DNA of 64,000 nucleotides from DATJPR01 sp963752915 (lineage in GTDB: Bacteria; Bacteroidota; Ignavibacteria; UBA10030; UBA6906), in the NCBI GenBank assembly GCA_963752915.1, contig CAVVZZ010000015.1, forward strand, positions 434,001-498,000, given 5' to 3'. The position numbers and the translations under genes were made by a program. This document shows positions 63,296-64,000 of the stretch, in pieces. How positions within the stretch are numbered: position 1 is the stretch's first letter; every line of letters begins with the position of its first letter. The notes under the pieces were generated by a model, which was given only the letters and a program-made list of their open reading frames with translations, made no database searches and was not told the origin of the DNA.

Positions 63296-64000
63296 ATGAA
63301 TTCTGTTTCAACCCAAGCCAATGGAAGGTTGAGTGAACTCTCTGTGAAGAACGTACAGATGCTCCGCACATCGACAATACTCGGTGTATGCCTGACAGTA
63401 TCGGTGGCGTTTGCACAACACGGTGATCGAGTGGATCTTGGACGATTGCAGACGGGGGCAACGGTTTCGTTCGTCCGTGCCGCAGGAGGCGGCTGGGGTG
63501 TCGAACTCTCCGGCGGAGCCGCTCCGCGGCTGGCACAACTGAAGCCCGCGAAGATTGAAATCCTTCAATCGGAGAAAGACATCCGCGAGCTCGCGGCTGG
63601 GTACACGACGGTCCGGCAATTCGATTCGGAAGTCGAGGCCCGTGCCGAACTCCGATATGGCGATAGCGTCATGTTCCGGGTCCTGGACCGCTGGAGCCTG
63701 AACGGAGCGGTGGTTTCGGTGCGTAGGGATGTGGAAGTGGTGGGGAACGCTCCGGGTGGATTCAACTCATCGATCCTTCTCACGGTCGATTCTTCCGTGG
63801 CATGGTCTGATGTGAATTGCCTGGCTCCAGGTGCGTTGTACGGTGACCCTACGAACGATGGCGACCGTTCGCCCGGGGGCACGCTCAACTACGCGGCGCG
63901 GCAGTTCATTCTGCGCGAGGATATGCTTCCGGCTCCCTTGTTCGCGCTCTCGTTTAGCAATGGCTGCTCGGTCGCCATGCTCGATCCTTCGCCAAATGGC
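63296..64000 (+). CDS. secreted protein, 3' end beyond the window
   Basis: The frame is open from 63296 to the window end, 235 codons without a stop. A signal peptide ends in LTVSVAFAQ; the true start may be ATG 63296, GTG 63344 or ATG 63359, of which the later two put the signal at the N-terminus. The mature part begins DRVDLGRLQTGATVSFVRA and contains YGDPTNDGDRSPGGTLNYAA and REDMLPAPLFALSFSNG, the kind of beta-rich sequence seen before the catalytic barrel of some large glycosidases. That is a guess; no family is recognised from this portion. Confidence 0.75.
   Translation, partial: MNSVSTQANGRLSELSVKNVQMLRTSTILGVCLTVSVAFAQHGDRVDLGRLQTGATVSFVRAAGGGWGVELSGGAAPRLAQLKPAKIEILQSEKDIRELAAGYTTVRQFDSEVEARAELRYGDSVMFRVLDRWSLNGAVVSVRRDVEVVGNAPGGFNSSILLTVDSSVAWSDVNCLAPGALYGDPTNDGDRSPGGTLNYAARQFILREDMLPAPLFALSFSNGCSVAMLDPSPNG

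Overview
The window (about 55-58% GC by eye) looks like a member of the Bacteroidota/Chlorobi/Ignavibacteria side of the FCB group. The best marker is the C-terminal type IX secretion sorting domain of the protein at 24130-25827, with the NYPNPFNPST motif typical of Ignavibacteria-like genomes. A TonB-dependent receptor with a carboxypeptidase-like N-terminal domain and many secreted glycosidases fit this. There are no rRNAs, intact tRNAs, CRISPR arrays or transposase genes.

Layout. 1-4.4 kb: small envelope and stress genes: a small membrane protein, a caspase/clostripain-like lipoprotein, a small secreted protein overlapping an ECF sigma factor, a Met/His-rich periplasmic protein and a GlsB/YeaQ-type membrane protein. 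4.5-13.6 kb: one 9.2-kb gene for a cyclic beta-1,2-glucan synthase (NdvB/ChvB type). 13.8-15.1 kb: a GT39/ArnT-like membrane glycosyltransferase. 15.2-18.6 kb (minus): secreted phosphoesterase and GH2 beta-galactosidase. 18.8-25.8 kb (plus): GH51 arabinofuranosidase, TonB receptor and T9SS-exported beta-helix protein, ending at a strong hairpin. 25.9-49.6 kb (plus): tightly packed, often overlapping genes that look like one transcript: GH28, LacI regulator, GH92, a full myo-inositol catabolic set (iolJ, B, C, D, A, E, G), a second GH92, a second GH28, a sodium:solute symporter, an HGSNAT-like acetyltransferase, a GH89 alpha-N-acetylglucosaminidase and a secreted protein. 49.7-59.1 kb (minus): a sensor kinase, two response regulators, a MacA/MacB-type exporter, an ABC-2 exporter, a small protein and an O-methyltransferase. 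59.8-64 kb (plus): three unrecognised envelope or secreted proteins, the last cut by the window end.

How the parts may work together. The 15-49.6 kb region reads as a glycan utilisation locus. Beta-galactosidase, arabinofuranosidase, alpha-mannosidases, polygalacturonase-fold enzymes and an acetyltransferase/alpha-GlcNAcase pair feed an inositol pathway. My main hypothesis is that the target is an inositol-linked glycan, such as plant glycosyl-inositol-phosphoceramide head groups or GPI-like glycans, where alpha-glucosamine, mannose, galactose, arabinose and inositol occur together. This is inference from gene content; no alpha-glucuronidase is visible, and pectin plus free inositol is a simpler alternative.

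Three genes are interrupted by single-base frameshifts (iolA near 35655, GH89 near 47042, MacB-type permease near 53683). Each has full-length homology on both sides of the break, so recent mutation or assembly error are both possible.
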